Below are positions 1 to 8,558 of a DNA stretch of 64,000 nucleotides, piece by piece. Both the position numbers and the translations under genes were made by a program. Source of the stretch: Ideonella_A intermedia_A (lineage in GTDB: Bacteria > Pseudomonadota > Gammaproteobacteria > Burkholderiales > Burkholderiaceae_C); NCBI GenBank assembly GCA_943370175.1, contig CALRPU020000010.1, positions 77,788 through 141,787 of the forward strand, in the 5' to 3' direction. The first letter of the stretch is position 1. Every line of letters starts with the position of its first letter. Under the pieces are notes generated by a model that was not told the DNA's origin, did not search any database, and saw only the letters and a list, made by a program, of their open reading frames with translations.

Positions 1-582
1 GGGCTGCTGCTGGACGGCGGGCCGCGCGCCGATGGTCAGCCCGCGGCCTTGCTGTCGCGCATCGATTTGCCCGACGCCTGGCGCGTGCTGCTGGTGCTGG
101 ACCCGCGCCAGCGCGGTCTGAGCGGCCCCGCCGAACGCGCGGCCTTGGCCACGTTGCCGCCGTTGCCGCGCGAGTCCGCCGCCGAGATTTGCCACGAGGT
201 GCTGATGCGCGTGCTGCCCGGTGCGGCCGGGGCCGAGTTCACGCCTTTCGCCGCCGGGTTGTCGCGCATGCAGCGCATCCTCGGCCAGCACTTCGCGCCG
301 GCCCAACAGGGCTTGGCCTACACCAGCGCCGCGGTGGCCCGGCTTTTGGACTGGGTGGGCGCCCAGGCCGGTGCGGCCACGGGGCAAAGCTCCTGGGGAC
401 CCACCGGGTTTGCGGTGCTGCCGTCCGAATCGGTTGCATGGTCGCTGGTGGATGCGGCGCGGGCGGCGGGCCTCGTCGACCCGGCGCTCGACCTGCGCGT
501 GGTCACGGCGCGTCGCCACGGTGCCCAGGTGGCGGTGTTGCCCGTGGCGCCCAAGGTGCCCGCCGATTGCGCCTCGGCGTGA
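1..582 (+). CDS. Beta-ribofuranosylaminobenzene 5'-phosphate synthase, 5' truncated by the window edge
   Basis: The reading frame is open from the first base and ends at the TGA at 580-582, so only the C-terminal ~193 residues are present. The visible part has a GHMP-kinase-like C-terminal region, including SSWGPTGFAVLPS at about residues 130-142 of the fragment. Beta-RFAP synthase joins 4-hydroxybenzoate (or 4-aminobenzoate in archaea) with phosphoribosyl pyrophosphate in the first committed step of methanopterin-type cofactor synthesis. The assignment rests on this C-terminal sequence and on the gene sitting 28 bases upstream of mtdB in an H4MPT cluster, as in methylotrophs. Cytoplasmic. 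The N-terminal half cannot be judged. Confidence 0.75.
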   Translation, partial: GLLLDGGPRADGQPAALLSRIDLPDAWRVLLVLDPRQRGLSGPAERAALATLPPLPRESAAEICHEVLMRVLPGAAGAEFTPFAAGLSRMQRILGQHFAPAQQGLAYTSAAVARLLDWVGAQAGAATGQSSWGPTGFAVLPSESVAWSLVDAARAAGLVDPALDLRVVTARRHGAQVAVLPVAPKVPADCASA

Positions 583-610
583 TCCCCCTCCTTCCCTGAA
601 CCCCAAGCCC

Positions 611-1513
611 ATGGAACGTCCCTACATCCTTCACATGTTCACTCCGGGGGCGCAGATGAGCCCCTTCGACGTCAACATGGCGGCCGACGCCGGCTACCAG
701 GTCATCACGCCGTACTGCGGCGTGGGGCTGGACGCGGTCATGGGGCTGACCCAGGACGCGATTTTTTCCCGCGGACCCAAGGGCGTGGCACGCACGGGCA
801 TCTTCATCGGCGGTCGCGATGTGCTGCTGGCCGCCGACATGCTGGAACGCGCGCAGCAGTCGATGGTGCCGCCGTTCGCGGTGTCGTTGTTCGCCGACCC
901 CAGCGGCTCCTACACCACCGCCGCCGGGCTCGTGGCCTGCACCGAGGCCGCGCTGCGCCGCCACCACCAGACCGACCTGGCCGGCAAGCGCGTGCTGCTG
1001 TTGGGCGGCACGGGCACGGTGGGGCGCATTGCGGCGGTGTTGTGCGCGCAGCTCGGTGCGACCGCCTGGTTGTCCAGCCACAAGGGCCAGGCCGCCGCGC
1101 AGGCCGCGGCCGAGCAGACCGGTCAGCGTTTCGGCGTGAATCTTCACGGGGTGTCGGGCCAGGGCCAGGCCGACGTGCACGCGGCACTGGCCGACGCGGA
1201 CGTCGTGATGGGCGTGGCCGCCGCCGGTGTCCAGGTGATGACCGCCGCCGACCGCGCGGTCGCCCAGCGCCTGCTGGTGGCCGCTGACGTCAACGCCGTG
1301 CCGCCGGAGGGCCTGGCCGGTGTGGGCGTGATGGACAACGGCAAGCCGTTGCCCGATGGCCGCGCCGTCGGCATTGGTGCGCTGGCCATCGGCAACATCA
1401 AGTATCAGGTGCAGCACCGCCTGCTGATGCGCATGCGCGCCGCCGACACGCCGGTGGCCTACAGCTTTCCCGACGCCTTCGCGGTGGCCCGTGAGGTGCT
1501 CGCTGAAGGCTGA
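611..1513 (+). CDS. mtdB: NAD(P)-dependent methylene-tetrahydromethanopterin dehydrogenase MtdB
   Basis: MtdB oxidises methylene-H4MPT to methenyl-H4MPT with NAD(P), the second step of formaldehyde oxidation after Fae. The 300-residue product has the typical N-terminus (MERPYILHMFTPG), a SPFDVNMAADAGY segment at residues 17-29, FADPSGSYTTAAG at about 94-106 and a Rossmann nucleotide-binding motif GGTGTVGR at 132-139. Length fits the bacterial family. The ATG at 611 follows the stop of the preceding gene by 28 bases. The last 23 bases overlap the probable start of the next gene, so translation is likely coupled. A methylene-tetrahydrofolate dehydrogenase (MtdA) is less likely because all neighbours belong to the H4MPT pathway. 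Confidence 0.93.
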   Translation: MERPYILHMFTPGAQMSPFDVNMAADAGYQVITPYCGVGLDAVMGLTQDAIFSRGPKGVARTGIFIGGRDVLLAADMLERAQQSMVPPFAVSLFADPSGSYTTAAGLVACTEAALRRHHQTDLAGKRVLLLGGTGTVGRIAAVLCAQLGATAWLSSHKGQAAAQAAAEQTGQRFGVNLHGVSGQGQADVHAALADADVVMGVAAAGVQVMTAADRAVAQRLLVAADVNAVPPEGLAGVGVMDNGKPLPDGRAVGIGALAIGNIKYQVQHRLLMRMRAADTPVAYSFPDAFAVAREVLAEG

Positions 1514-2795
1514 TGCCGGCGCGAGCGCCCCACTCGGCGGTGGCCATGGCACGCTGGTGGTGGCGGGCCTGAGTGCGCGTTGGCTCGTCGAAGACGCGGT
1601 GCGCGCCGGCTGGCGCGTGGTGGCGCTCGACCTGTTCGGCGACGCCGACACGCGCCGGCTCGCCGCCCGCTGGGCGCCCATCGGCACCCCCGAGCGCTTG
1701 TCCATCGACGGCGCGCAATTGCGGCACGAGCTTGCGCGGGCCGCGGCCCTTGACGGCGCCTTGGCGTGGGTGGCCGGCGGCGGCACCGAGGCGGACCTGA
1801 GCCTGCTCGACGCCGGCGGCGGGGCCCTGCCGCGCTGGGGCATGGCCCGCGAGACCATCGCCGCATTGCGCGATCCCTCGTGCTTTTTCGGCCTGCTCGA
1901 CCGCCTGGGCCTGCCGCACCCGCCGTGGCGCCGCACGGCACCGGACGCGATGCAGGGCTGGGTGGTCAAGCACCCGGGCGGCAGCGGCGGCTGGCACATC
2001 CGCGACGCGTCGGCGATCAACCCTAGCCCGGCCGATCCGCGCCAATACTTTCAGCGCCAGGTGCCCGGACGATCGATGTCCGCGCTGTGCCTGGCCGACG
2101 GGGCGCGGGGCCGGGTGATGGGCCTGTCCGCACAGCGCGCGCTTCCCTGGCCACCACCGCCGGCCGCGCCGCGCCATCCATGGGTGTGGCAAGGGGTGGT
2201 GGGGCCCGTGCACCAGCCCGCCTTGCAGGCGCGCGTGGCGCAGGCGCTGGCGGCGCTGGTGCCGGCCCTGGGCCTGTCGGGGCTGTTCAGCCTCGACTTC
2301 ATGGCCGATGGCGACGAGGCCTGCTTCCTGGAGTTGAACCCGCGCCCCTCGGCGAGCCTGCAGGTGCACCCGCCGCCCGGGCCGCACGGGTGGCTCGGCG
2401 CCCACCGCGAGGCGCTGGCCGGCCGGCTGCCCGCGCCATCCGGGCTGCTGCCGACCGCGTGCTGTGGCGTCGCCACCCTGTGGGCCCCCTGCGACCTGCG
2501 CTTGAGCACCGGCATCGCCGCCGCCTTGGCCGCCGACCCCGCCGTCTGCGACCTGCCCCACGCGGGCAGCGCTTTCAACGCCGGCGAGCCGGTGTGCAGC
2601 TTGCGCAGCACGCTGTCGACGGACGACCACGGCAGCGCCGACGCGCCAGCGCAGGTCGAAACCCGCTTGCAGCAACTGCTGTCTCCCTGGCGGCGGCGCT
2701 TGATGAATGATGCCGTCGTCGCCGCACGCGCGCCGACGCTCCTCTCCCGATCCACCGAACCGACCGTGCCCCGGCACGAGGAAGCCGCCCCATGA
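1491..2795 (+). CDS. ATP-grasp family protein of the H4MPT cluster (Orf17-like)
   Basis: A 434-residue ATP-grasp-type protein; family members carry out ATP-dependent carboxylate-amine or carboxylate-thiol ligation. The core is visible as VVKHPGGSGGWHIR near residues 158-171 (nucleotide-binding loop) and FSLDFMADGDEACFLELNPRPSAS near 264-287 (the metal-binding E/N region). Orthologous genes sit in H4MPT clusters of methylotrophs (Orf17 in Methylobacterium) and are thought to serve cofactor synthesis, but the reaction is not established. The start is uncertain: no in-frame ATG lies near the N-terminus, so the GTG at 1491, inside mtdB, is the best choice. The stop overlaps the ATG of mch by four bases (ATGA). 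Confidence 0.8.
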   Translation: MRCSLKADAGASAPLGGGHGTLVVAGLSARWLVEDAVRAGWRVVALDLFGDADTRRLAARWAPIGTPERLSIDGAQLRHELARAAALDGALAWVAGGGTEADLSLLDAGGGALPRWGMARETIAALRDPSCFFGLLDRLGLPHPPWRRTAPDAMQGWVVKHPGGSGGWHIRDASAINPSPADPRQYFQRQVPGRSMSALCLADGARGRVMGLSAQRALPWPPPPAAPRHPWVWQGVVGPVHQPALQARVAQALAALVPALGLSGLFSLDFMADGDEACFLELNPRPSASLQVHPPPGPHGWLGAHREALAGRLPAPSGLLPTACCGVATLWAPCDLRLSTGIAAALAADPAVCDLPHAGSAFNAGEPVCSLRSTLSTDDHGSADAPAQVETRLQQLLSPWRRRLMNDAVVAARAPTLLSRSTEPTVPRHEEAAP

Positions 2796-3835
2796 GCGAC
2801 ACGCCCACCCAGACCCTCATCGAGGGGTCCACCGACCCCGCCCGGCCCGAGTTCGCCGCGCTCAGCGTCAACCAGCTGGCGGCCACCGCCCTGAGTCGTC
2901 TGGTCAACGAGGCGGACCGCCTGCGCGTGTCGGTCCAGCGCGACGAGCGCGGGGTCACGCTGATCGACGCTGGCATCGCCGTGCAGGGCAGCGTCGAGGC
3001 GGGTCTGCTGGTGGCCGAGGTGTGCCTGGGCGGCCTGGGCTCGGTGGCGCTGGCCGCGGGCGCACGCCAAGGCTGGCCCAGCTGGCTGCAGGTGAGCAGC
3101 TCGCAGCCGGTGCTGGCCTGCCTGGGCAGCCAATACGCGGGCTGGAGCTTGTCGGCCACGAAAGAAGAAACCGGCGGCCGCCGGTTCTTCGCGCTGGGCT
3201 CCGGGCCGGCGCGGGCGCTGGCCTGCAAGGAGCCGCTGTTCGCCGAACTGGGCTACCGCGACCGCGCCCCGCACGGCGTGATCGTGCTGGAGGTCGACCG
3301 CCTGCCGCCGCCCATCGTCATCGACAAGCTGCTGCGCGATTGCGCGCTGCCCCCCGAGGGCCTGAGCATCGTGCTGACCCCCACCACCAGCCTGGCCGGC
3401 ACCACGCAGGTGGTGGCGCGGGTGCTGGAGGTGGCGCTGCACCGTGCGCACGCGCTGGGCTTCGAGCTGGCCCACATCGTTGAGGGCAGCGCGGTCGCGC
3501 CGCTGCCGGTGCCCACGCCCGACGGCGTGCAGGCCATGGGGCGCACCAACGACGCCATCCTCTACGGCGGCCAGGTGCACCTCAGCGTGCGCGGCGAAGC
3601 GGCCGCCGCGCAGGCCCTGGCCAAGGCCTTGCCGTCGCTCAATTCCAAGGATTTCGGGCGCTCCTTTGCCGACTTGTTCACCGACGCGGGCCACGACTTC
3701 TACAAGCTGGATGGCGCCCTGTTCGCCCCGGCCGAGGTGTGGGTCAGCCACCTGGACTCCGGCCGCACCTGGCACGCCGGCCGACTGGACATGGCCCTGC
3801 TGCACCGGCTGTGGGGCGAAGAAGCCAGCGCGTGA
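2792..3835 (+). CDS. mch: Methenyl-tetrahydromethanopterin cyclohydrolase Mch
   Basis: Mch hydrolyses methenyl-H4MPT to N5-formyl-H4MPT, the third step of the H4MPT formaldehyde-oxidation pathway. The 347-residue length fits the family. Recognisable segments are LSVNQLAATALSRLV near the N-terminus, GGLGSVAL, SATKEETGGRRFFALGSGPARALA at about residues 121-144, and GRTNDAILYGGQV at about 250-262. The gene overlaps the upstream ATP-grasp gene by four bases and is followed after 16 bases by a second ATP-grasp gene, so it lies in a single transcription unit with mtdB. Cytoplasmic; no signal peptide. Confidence 0.95.
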   Translation: MSDTPTQTLIEGSTDPARPEFAALSVNQLAATALSRLVNEADRLRVSVQRDERGVTLIDAGIAVQGSVEAGLLVAEVCLGGLGSVALAAGARQGWPSWLQVSSSQPVLACLGSQYAGWSLSATKEETGGRRFFALGSGPARALACKEPLFAELGYRDRAPHGVIVLEVDRLPPPIVIDKLLRDCALPPEGLSIVLTPTTSLAGTTQVVARVLEVALHRAHALGFELAHIVEGSAVAPLPVPTPDGVQAMGRTNDAILYGGQVHLSVRGEAAAAQALAKALPSLNSKDFGRSFADLFTDAGHDFYKLDGALFAPAEVWVSHLDSGRTWHAGRLDMALLHRLWGEEASA

Positions 3836-3851
3836 GCGCCGGGGCACGGTG

Positions 3852-4850
3852 ATGGGGGCTGCGGTGCAACGCGTTCCGCTGCGGCCAGCCCGCGTGGCGA
3901 TCATGACCGACGAGGTCGGCTGGCACACCCGCCAGTTGCAGCAGGCCTTGCGCCAGCGCGGCGTGGAGGGCCGCTGCGTCGACCTGGCCGATGGCCGCGT
4001 CGACACCACCGCCAGTTGGCATGGCCTGGTGTTGCCGGGCTTCAGCCGGCACGGGCCCGGTGGGGGCCTGCCTGACGCCGTCATCGTGCGTGGCATCGCC
4101 GGCGGCAGTTTCGAACAGGTCACCCGCCGGCTCGGCCTGCTGCACGCCCTGCGCGACCTGGGCGTTCCGGTCTACAACGACGCGCGCGCCATCGAGCGCA
4201 GCGTCGACAAGGCCATGACCAGTTTGCTGCTGCACCAGGCCGGCGTGCCCACGCCGCCGTGCTGGGCGATGGAGTCGGCCGAGGACGCCCAGCGCCTGGT
4301 GATGCGCGAAAGCGCGGCCCGGCGCGCGCTGGTGCTCAAGCCGCTGTTCGGCTCACAGGGCAAGGGCCTGCTGCGGGTGGGCTGGGTGGCGGGCCGCCAT
4401 GTGCCGCTGCCCGACCTGAAACGCGGGCACGGCCGCTACGCCTACCTGCAACGCTTCATTCCCCCCGCCCGGCCAGCGAGCGAGGGTCCCGGCCACGACT
4501 GGCGGGTGCTGGTGGTGGGCGGGCGGGCCGTGGCCGCCATGCGCCGCGTCAGCGCGCACTGGGTGCACAACGTGGCGCAGGGCGGTCAGTGCGTCGCCCA
4601 GTCGCTGCACGAGGCCGAGGGCCCGGCCCTGGCGCGTTGCGCGGTCGCCGCCGCCGCGGCCTTGCAGATGGACTACGCCGGCGTCGACCTGATGGCCGCC
4701 GCCGACGGCCTGCAGGTCATCGAGGTCAACGGCGTGGCCGCGTGGCAAGGCCTGCAGCGCGTGACACCACAGCGCATCGCGCCGATGCTGGTCGACGACC
4801 TGCTGCAGCGCGTGGCCGCGCCGCTGCGCGCCGGTGGGCGGCGGGCCTGA
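3852..4850 (+). CDS. RimK-like ATP-grasp protein of the H4MPT cluster (Orf5-like)
   Basis: A 332-residue ATP-grasp protein of the RimK/MptN type. Visible features are ARVAIMTDEVGWHTRQL at the start of the pre-ATP-grasp domain, a nucleotide loop LVLKPLFGSQGKGLL at about residues 160-174, and the metal-binding end DGLQVIEVNGVAAWQGLQ at about 286-303. RimK-type enzymes add amino acids, often glutamate, to carboxylates; archaeal MptN adds glutamate to tetrahydromethanopterin, so a role in side-chain completion of the cofactor is an inference. In Methylobacterium the syntenic gene is orf5, needed for H4MPT-dependent growth. ATG at 3852 was preferred over the adjoining GTG at 3849. Confidence 0.82.
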   Translation: MGAAVQRVPLRPARVAIMTDEVGWHTRQLQQALRQRGVEGRCVDLADGRVDTTASWHGLVLPGFSRHGPGGGLPDAVIVRGIAGGSFEQVTRRLGLLHALRDLGVPVYNDARAIERSVDKAMTSLLLHQAGVPTPPCWAMESAEDAQRLVMRESAARRALVLKPLFGSQGKGLLRVGWVAGRHVPLPDLKRGHGRYAYLQRFIPPARPASEGPGHDWRVLVVGGRAVAAMRRVSAHWVHNVAQGGQCVAQSLHEAEGPALARCAVAAAAALQMDYAGVDLMAAADGLQVIEVNGVAAWQGLQRVTPQRIAPMLVDDLLQRVAAPLRAGGRRA

Positions 4851-4908
4851 GGGGCTTGGCCCGCGCCCGGTCGATGCCGTGACCCATGCCCCCCACCATG
4901 ACCTCACC

Positions 4909-5868
4909 ATGACCGCACTGGACACGCGCCTTCGCCGCGCCTTCCTGTGGGCCTGCGCCTTGGACGTGAGCACGCGCAAGGCCGGCAACGTCAGCCTTGA
5001 TTCGGCGGGCCACGGCATGGCAGCCCAGCATTTCCTGGACAGCGCCGCGGCCTCGGTCGGTCCCCTGTGCCAGCGCGATCGGCGTGTGGGCGAGCGCATC
5101 GAGGCGGCCGTTCACGCGACCTGGGCGGTGGCACAGTGCAACACCAACCTGGGCATCCTGTTGCTGTGCACGCCACTGATCGTTGCAGCCCAGACGGCCG
5201 CCGCCGCGCTGCCGCGCGGCGCGGACCTGCGCCTGGCCGACCTGCACGCGGCCCTCGGCCACGTGCTGGACGGCCTGGACCGCGACGATGCGCGCGCGGC
5301 CTACCGCGCCATCGCCCGGGCCAACCCGGGCGGGCTGGGCCGCGCACAAGACCAGGACGTCGGCGCCGAGCCTCAGGTCGGACTGCGCGAGGCCATGCGG
5401 CTGGCCGCGCACCGGGACCTGATTGCACGGCAATACGCTGAGGGGTTTCCCGAGGTGTTCGGCCCGGCGCTGCAGGCGTTTGCGGCGCCGTTGGCCCCGG
5501 TGTCGCCGCAGCGCGACGGCGAATCGCAACAAGGCGTTCATCTGGCGCAGCAGGCCATGCTCAGTTGTTACCTCAGCGTGTTGTCACGTCACCCCGATTC
5601 ACACATTGTTCGCAAGCACGGCGATGCGTCGGCGCACATTGTCATGACCGAGGCGCGCGCGTGGCACGACGCCCTGGGCGCAGGGCGGTCACTGCAGGAC
5701 GACCCGGCCTATGCCGCGTGGGACAGTTCGCTCAAGGCCCGCTCGCTCAATCCGGGAACCAGCGCCGACATCTGCGTTGCCACAGCCATGCTTGCGTGCA
5801 TTGCACTGCCACACGCTCAAGCTTGGGCCGGCGATGACGTTAATCCGAGGGTTGCCACGAGGGGTTGA
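4909..5868 (+). CDS. CitG-like (triphosphoribosyl-dephospho-CoA synthase family) protein of the H4MPT cluster (Orf7-like)
   Basis: A 319-residue member of the CitG/MdcB family, which transfers phosphoribosyl groups onto dephospho-CoA in citrate and malonate decarboxylase systems. Family hallmarks are LDVSTRKAGNVSL at about residues 18-30, an NTNLGILLLCTPL segment at about 78-90, and the late histidine-containing stretch DSHIVRKHGDASAH. No decarboxylase genes are nearby, and the syntenic gene in methylotrophs is orf7 of the H4MPT cluster, so a role in H4MPT or related cofactor synthesis is inferred. The ATG at 4909 gives the normal N-terminus; an in-frame start at 4834 would overlap the preceding gene. 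Confidence 0.82.
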   Translation: MTALDTRLRRAFLWACALDVSTRKAGNVSLDSAGHGMAAQHFLDSAAASVGPLCQRDRRVGERIEAAVHATWAVAQCNTNLGILLLCTPLIVAAQTAAAALPRGADLRLADLHAALGHVLDGLDRDDARAAYRAIARANPGGLGRAQDQDVGAEPQVGLREAMRLAAHRDLIARQYAEGFPEVFGPALQAFAAPLAPVSPQRDGESQQGVHLAQQAMLSCYLSVLSRHPDSHIVRKHGDASAHIVMTEARAWHDALGAGRSLQDDPAYAAWDSSLKARSLNPGTSADICVATAMLACIALPHAQAWAGDDVNPRVATRG

Positions 5869-5997
5869 GACCCTTGGTCCTCAGTGTTTGTTCGGGGGTC
5901 TTGCTGGCACGGAATATGTACCGTTGGTGGCTGCGCAGGGGGTCATTGACCCGCGCTGAACCCTTCAAAGACAACACAGACAGATCGGAGAAATTTC

Positions 5998-6507
5998 ATG
6001 GCAAAGATTGACCGCATGCTGGTGGGCGAGTCGCTGGTTGGTGACGGCAACGAAGTTGCTCACATCGACCTGATCATCGGCCCGCGCGGCACGCCGGCCG
6101 AGTCCGCGTTCGCCAACGCGCTGACCAACAACAAGGACGGCTTCACCTCGCTGCTGGCCGTGGTCGCTCCGAACCTGCTGACCAAGCCCGCCACGGTGAT
6201 GTTCAACAAGGTGACGATCAAGGGCGCCAAGCAGGCCGTGCAGATGTTCGGCCCCGCCCAGCGCGGCGTGGCGATGGCCGTGGCCGATTGCGTCGAAGAC
6301 GGCACCATCCCGATGGACGAGGCCGATGACCTGTTCATCAGCGTTGGCGTGTTCATTCACTGGATGGCCGAAGACGACAAGAAGATCCAGGACTACAACT
6401 ACCAGGCCGTCAAGGAATCCATCAAGCGCGCCGTCAATCGCGAACCCAGCGCCGCCACGGTCGTGGCGAAGAAGGGCAGCGCTGCCCACCCGTTCGCCGC
6501 CAAGTAA
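5998..6507 (+). CDS. fae: Formaldehyde-activating enzyme Fae
   Basis: Fae catalyses condensation of formaldehyde with H4MPT to methylene-H4MPT, detoxifying formaldehyde and feeding MtdB and Mch encoded just upstream. The 169-residue length is typical. The N-terminus has the VGESLVGDGNEVAHIDLI block with the conserved catalytic histidine at residue 22, followed by GPRGTPAESAFANAL and the TKPATVMFNKVTIK segment. The ribosome-binding site GGAGA lies 6 bases before the ATG. A 129-base gap separates it from the upstream operon, so it probably has its own promoter, in keeping with the high expression usual for Fae. Placement directly upstream of xoxF ties formaldehyde production to its removal. Confidence 0.97.
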   Translation: MAKIDRMLVGESLVGDGNEVAHIDLIIGPRGTPAESAFANALTNNKDGFTSLLAVVAPNLLTKPATVMFNKVTIKGAKQAVQMFGPAQRGVAMAVADCVEDGTIPMDEADDLFISVGVFIHWMAEDDKKIQDYNYQAVKESIKRAVNREPSAATVVAKKGSAAHPFAAK

Positions 6508-6517
6508 TCACAGAACA

Positions 6518-6537
6518 GACCCGCCCACGAGCGGGTC
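6518..6537 (+). terminator. Stem-loop after fae
   Basis: A perfect 7-base-pair inverted repeat (GACCCGC ... GCGGGTC) with a 6-base loop begins 10 bases after the fae stop. No T-run follows, so it may act as a weak terminator or an RNA-stabilising 3' end that sets fae apart from xoxF rather than as a strong intrinsic terminator. Confidence 0.4.
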
Positions 6538-6629
6538 GTCATCATTGGGGGTCATGGCACAACAGCCCGGGTCCCTGGTGCCCAGAGGTGTCCGCAAGGA
6601 CAGAGTTGTAACCATCGTAGGAGACAGGT

Positions 6630-8444
6630 ATGAAAAGCTCACGGACCCAGTGGGGTCTGCGCTCGGTGTGTGCTGCCGTCATGGTGCTGCCCACCCTGGC
6701 GTTTGCCAACGCAGATGTCGAGAAGAACATCGCCAACTCGAAGAATTGGGCGACCCAGGCGGGTGACATGTTCAACCAGCGTTACAGCAAGTTGAACCAG
6801 ATCAACACCAAGAACGTCAACAAGATGCAGGTCGCGTGGACATTCTCCACCGGCGTGCTGCGCGGCCACGAGGGTTCGCCCCTGGTGATCGATGGCACGA
6901 TGTACCTGCACTCGCCGTTCCCGAACAAGGTGTTCGCGATCGACCTCGACACCCAGAAGATCCTCTGGAAGTACGAGCCCAAGCAAGACCCGGCCGTGAT
7001 CCCCCAGATGTGCTGCGACACGGTGAACCGCGGTCTGGCCTATGCCGAAGGCAAGGTCATCCTGCAGCAGGCCGATTCCAACCTCGTGGCGCTCGACGCC
7101 AAGAGCGGCAAGGTCGTCTGGTCGGTCAAGAACGGCGACCCCAAGCTCGGTGCCGTCAACACCAACGCCCCCCACGTCTTCAAGGACAAGGTCATCACTG
7201 GCATCTCCGGCGGTGAGTGGGGCGTGCGTGGCTTCATCGCCGCCTACAACCTGAAGGACGGCAAGCCGGCCTGGAAGGGCTACAGCGTCGGTCCCGACAA
7301 CGAGATGCTGATCGACCCCGACAAGACGATGACCTGGACCAACGGCGCCATGGCGCCGGTGGGCAAGGACTCGTCGCTGAAGACCTGGAAGGGCGACCAG
7401 TGGAAGATCGGTGGCGGCACGACCTGGGGCTGGTACAGCTACGACAAGGCCGCCAACCTGATGTACTACGGCACCGGCAACCCGTCGACCTGGAACCCCT
7501 CGCAGCGCCCGGGTGACAACAAGTGGTCCATGACCATTTTTGCCCGCGACGTGGACACTGGCATGGCCAAGTGGGTCTACCAGATGACCCCGTTCGATGA
7601 GTGGGACTTCGACGGCATCAACGAGATGATCCTCGCGGACATCGACGTGAAGGGCAAGCCGACCAAGGCGCTGGTGCACTTCGACCGCAACGGCTTCGCG
7701 TACACGATGGACCGCATCTCCGGTGCGCTGCTCGTGGCCGAGAAGTTCGACCCGAAGGTGAACTGGGCCACGCACGTGGACATGAAGACCGGCCGCCCGC
7801 AGGTCGTGTCGAAGTACTCCACCGCGCAGAACGGTCCGGACGTCAACACCAAGGGCATCTGCCCGGCGGCGTTGGGGTCGAAGGACCAGCAGCCGGCCTC
7901 GTTCGACCCGAACACCAAGCTCTTCTACGTGCCGACGAACCACGTCTGCATGGACTATGAGCCGTTCAAGGTCGAGTACACCGCGGGCCAGCCGTACGTG
8001 GGCGCCACGCTGTCGATGTTCCCGGCCCCGGGCAGCCACGGCGGCATGGGCAACTACATCACCTGGGACGCGGGCACCGGCAAGATCGTGCAGAGCAAGG
8101 CCGAGAAGTTCTCGGTGTGGAGCGGCTCGCTCAACACCGCGGGCGGCCTGAGCTGCTACGGGACGCTGGAGGGCTACCTGAAGTGCGTCGATGCGAAGGA
8201 CATCAACAAGGAACTGTTCAAGTTCAAGACCCCGTCCGGGATCATCGGCAACGTGTTCACTTATGAGCACAAGGGCAAGCAGTACATGGGCGTCTTCTCG
8301 GGCATTGGTGGCTGGGCCGGCATCGGCATGGCCGCTGGCCTCGAGAAGGACACCGATGGCCTGGGCGCCGTGGGCGGCTACAAGGAGCTGAACCAGTACA
8401 CCGAACTGGGCGGTTCGCTGACGGTCTTCGCTCTGCCCAACTGA
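6630..8444 (+). CDS. xoxF: XoxF-type lanthanide-dependent methanol dehydrogenase (PQQ quinoprotein)
   Basis: XoxF oxidises methanol in the periplasm using pyrroloquinoline quinone and a lanthanide, passing electrons to a c-type cytochrome. The 604-residue product starts with a signal peptide (cleavage likely after LAFANA). It has the adjacent-cysteine pair Cys128-Cys129 (QMCCDTVNRG) that forms the vicinal disulfide over PQQ, repeated W-motif propeller blades, and FDEWDFDGINE, where Asp326 is the catalytic aspartate and Asp328 is the extra aspartate diagnostic of lanthanide binding; calcium MxaF has Ala there. RBS AGGAGA at 6619-6624. Downstream xoxG and xoxJ complete the standard xoxFGJ set, although two stem-loops intervene. 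Subclade (perhaps XoxF5) cannot be fixed without a tree. Confidence 0.96.
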   Translation: MKSSRTQWGLRSVCAAVMVLPTLAFANADVEKNIANSKNWATQAGDMFNQRYSKLNQINTKNVNKMQVAWTFSTGVLRGHEGSPLVIDGTMYLHSPFPNKVFAIDLDTQKILWKYEPKQDPAVIPQMCCDTVNRGLAYAEGKVILQQADSNLVALDAKSGKVVWSVKNGDPKLGAVNTNAPHVFKDKVITGISGGEWGVRGFIAAYNLKDGKPAWKGYSVGPDNEMLIDPDKTMTWTNGAMAPVGKDSSLKTWKGDQWKIGGGTTWGWYSYDKAANLMYYGTGNPSTWNPSQRPGDNKWSMTIFARDVDTGMAKWVYQMTPFDEWDFDGINEMILADIDVKGKPTKALVHFDRNGFAYTMDRISGALLVAEKFDPKVNWATHVDMKTGRPQVVSKYSTAQNGPDVNTKGICPAALGSKDQQPASFDPNTKLFYVPTNHVCMDYEPFKVEYTAGQPYVGATLSMFPAPGSHGGMGNYITWDAGTGKIVQSKAEKFSVWSGSLNTAGGLSCYGTLEGYLKCVDAKDINKELFKFKTPSGIIGNVFTYEHKGKQYMGVFSGIGGWAGIGMAAGLEKDTDGLGAVGGYKELNQYTELGGSLTVFALPN

Positions 8445-8472
8445 GCCTGACCGGCCCATGCAGTGATGAAAG

Positions 8473-8558
8473 CCGAGGGGTGGCGCGGTCACCGTGCCGC
8501 CCCTCGGGAGAGGGTCACTCGGCACGCCTCGGGGCAAACCCCCGGGCAAACCCGAGTG
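8473..8558 (+). other. Two consecutive stem-loops between xoxF and xoxG
   Basis: The first hairpin pairs CCGAGGGG (8473-8480) with CCCCTCGG (8500-8507) and extends inward by four more pairs. The second pairs CACTCGG (8517-8523) with CCGAGTG (8552-8558) around a short tandem GGGCAAACC-type repeat. They lie in the 215-base untranslated stretch between xoxF and the cytochrome gene. Neither is followed by a T-run. They could protect the 3' end of xoxF mRNA, or reduce read-through so that xoxG is made at a lower level than xoxF. Confidence 0.45.

Noticed and set aside
503..2020. Long open frames antisense to mtdB and the ATP-grasp gene, and similar ones throughout
   Set aside because: High GC leaves long antisense frames open; they are Arg/Ala/Pro-rich, lack domains and overlap clear genes.
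5905..5920. Sigma-54-like promoter upstream of fae (TGGCACG followed by ATGTA)
   Set aside because: The -12 element has GT where GC is essential, so the match is only partial.
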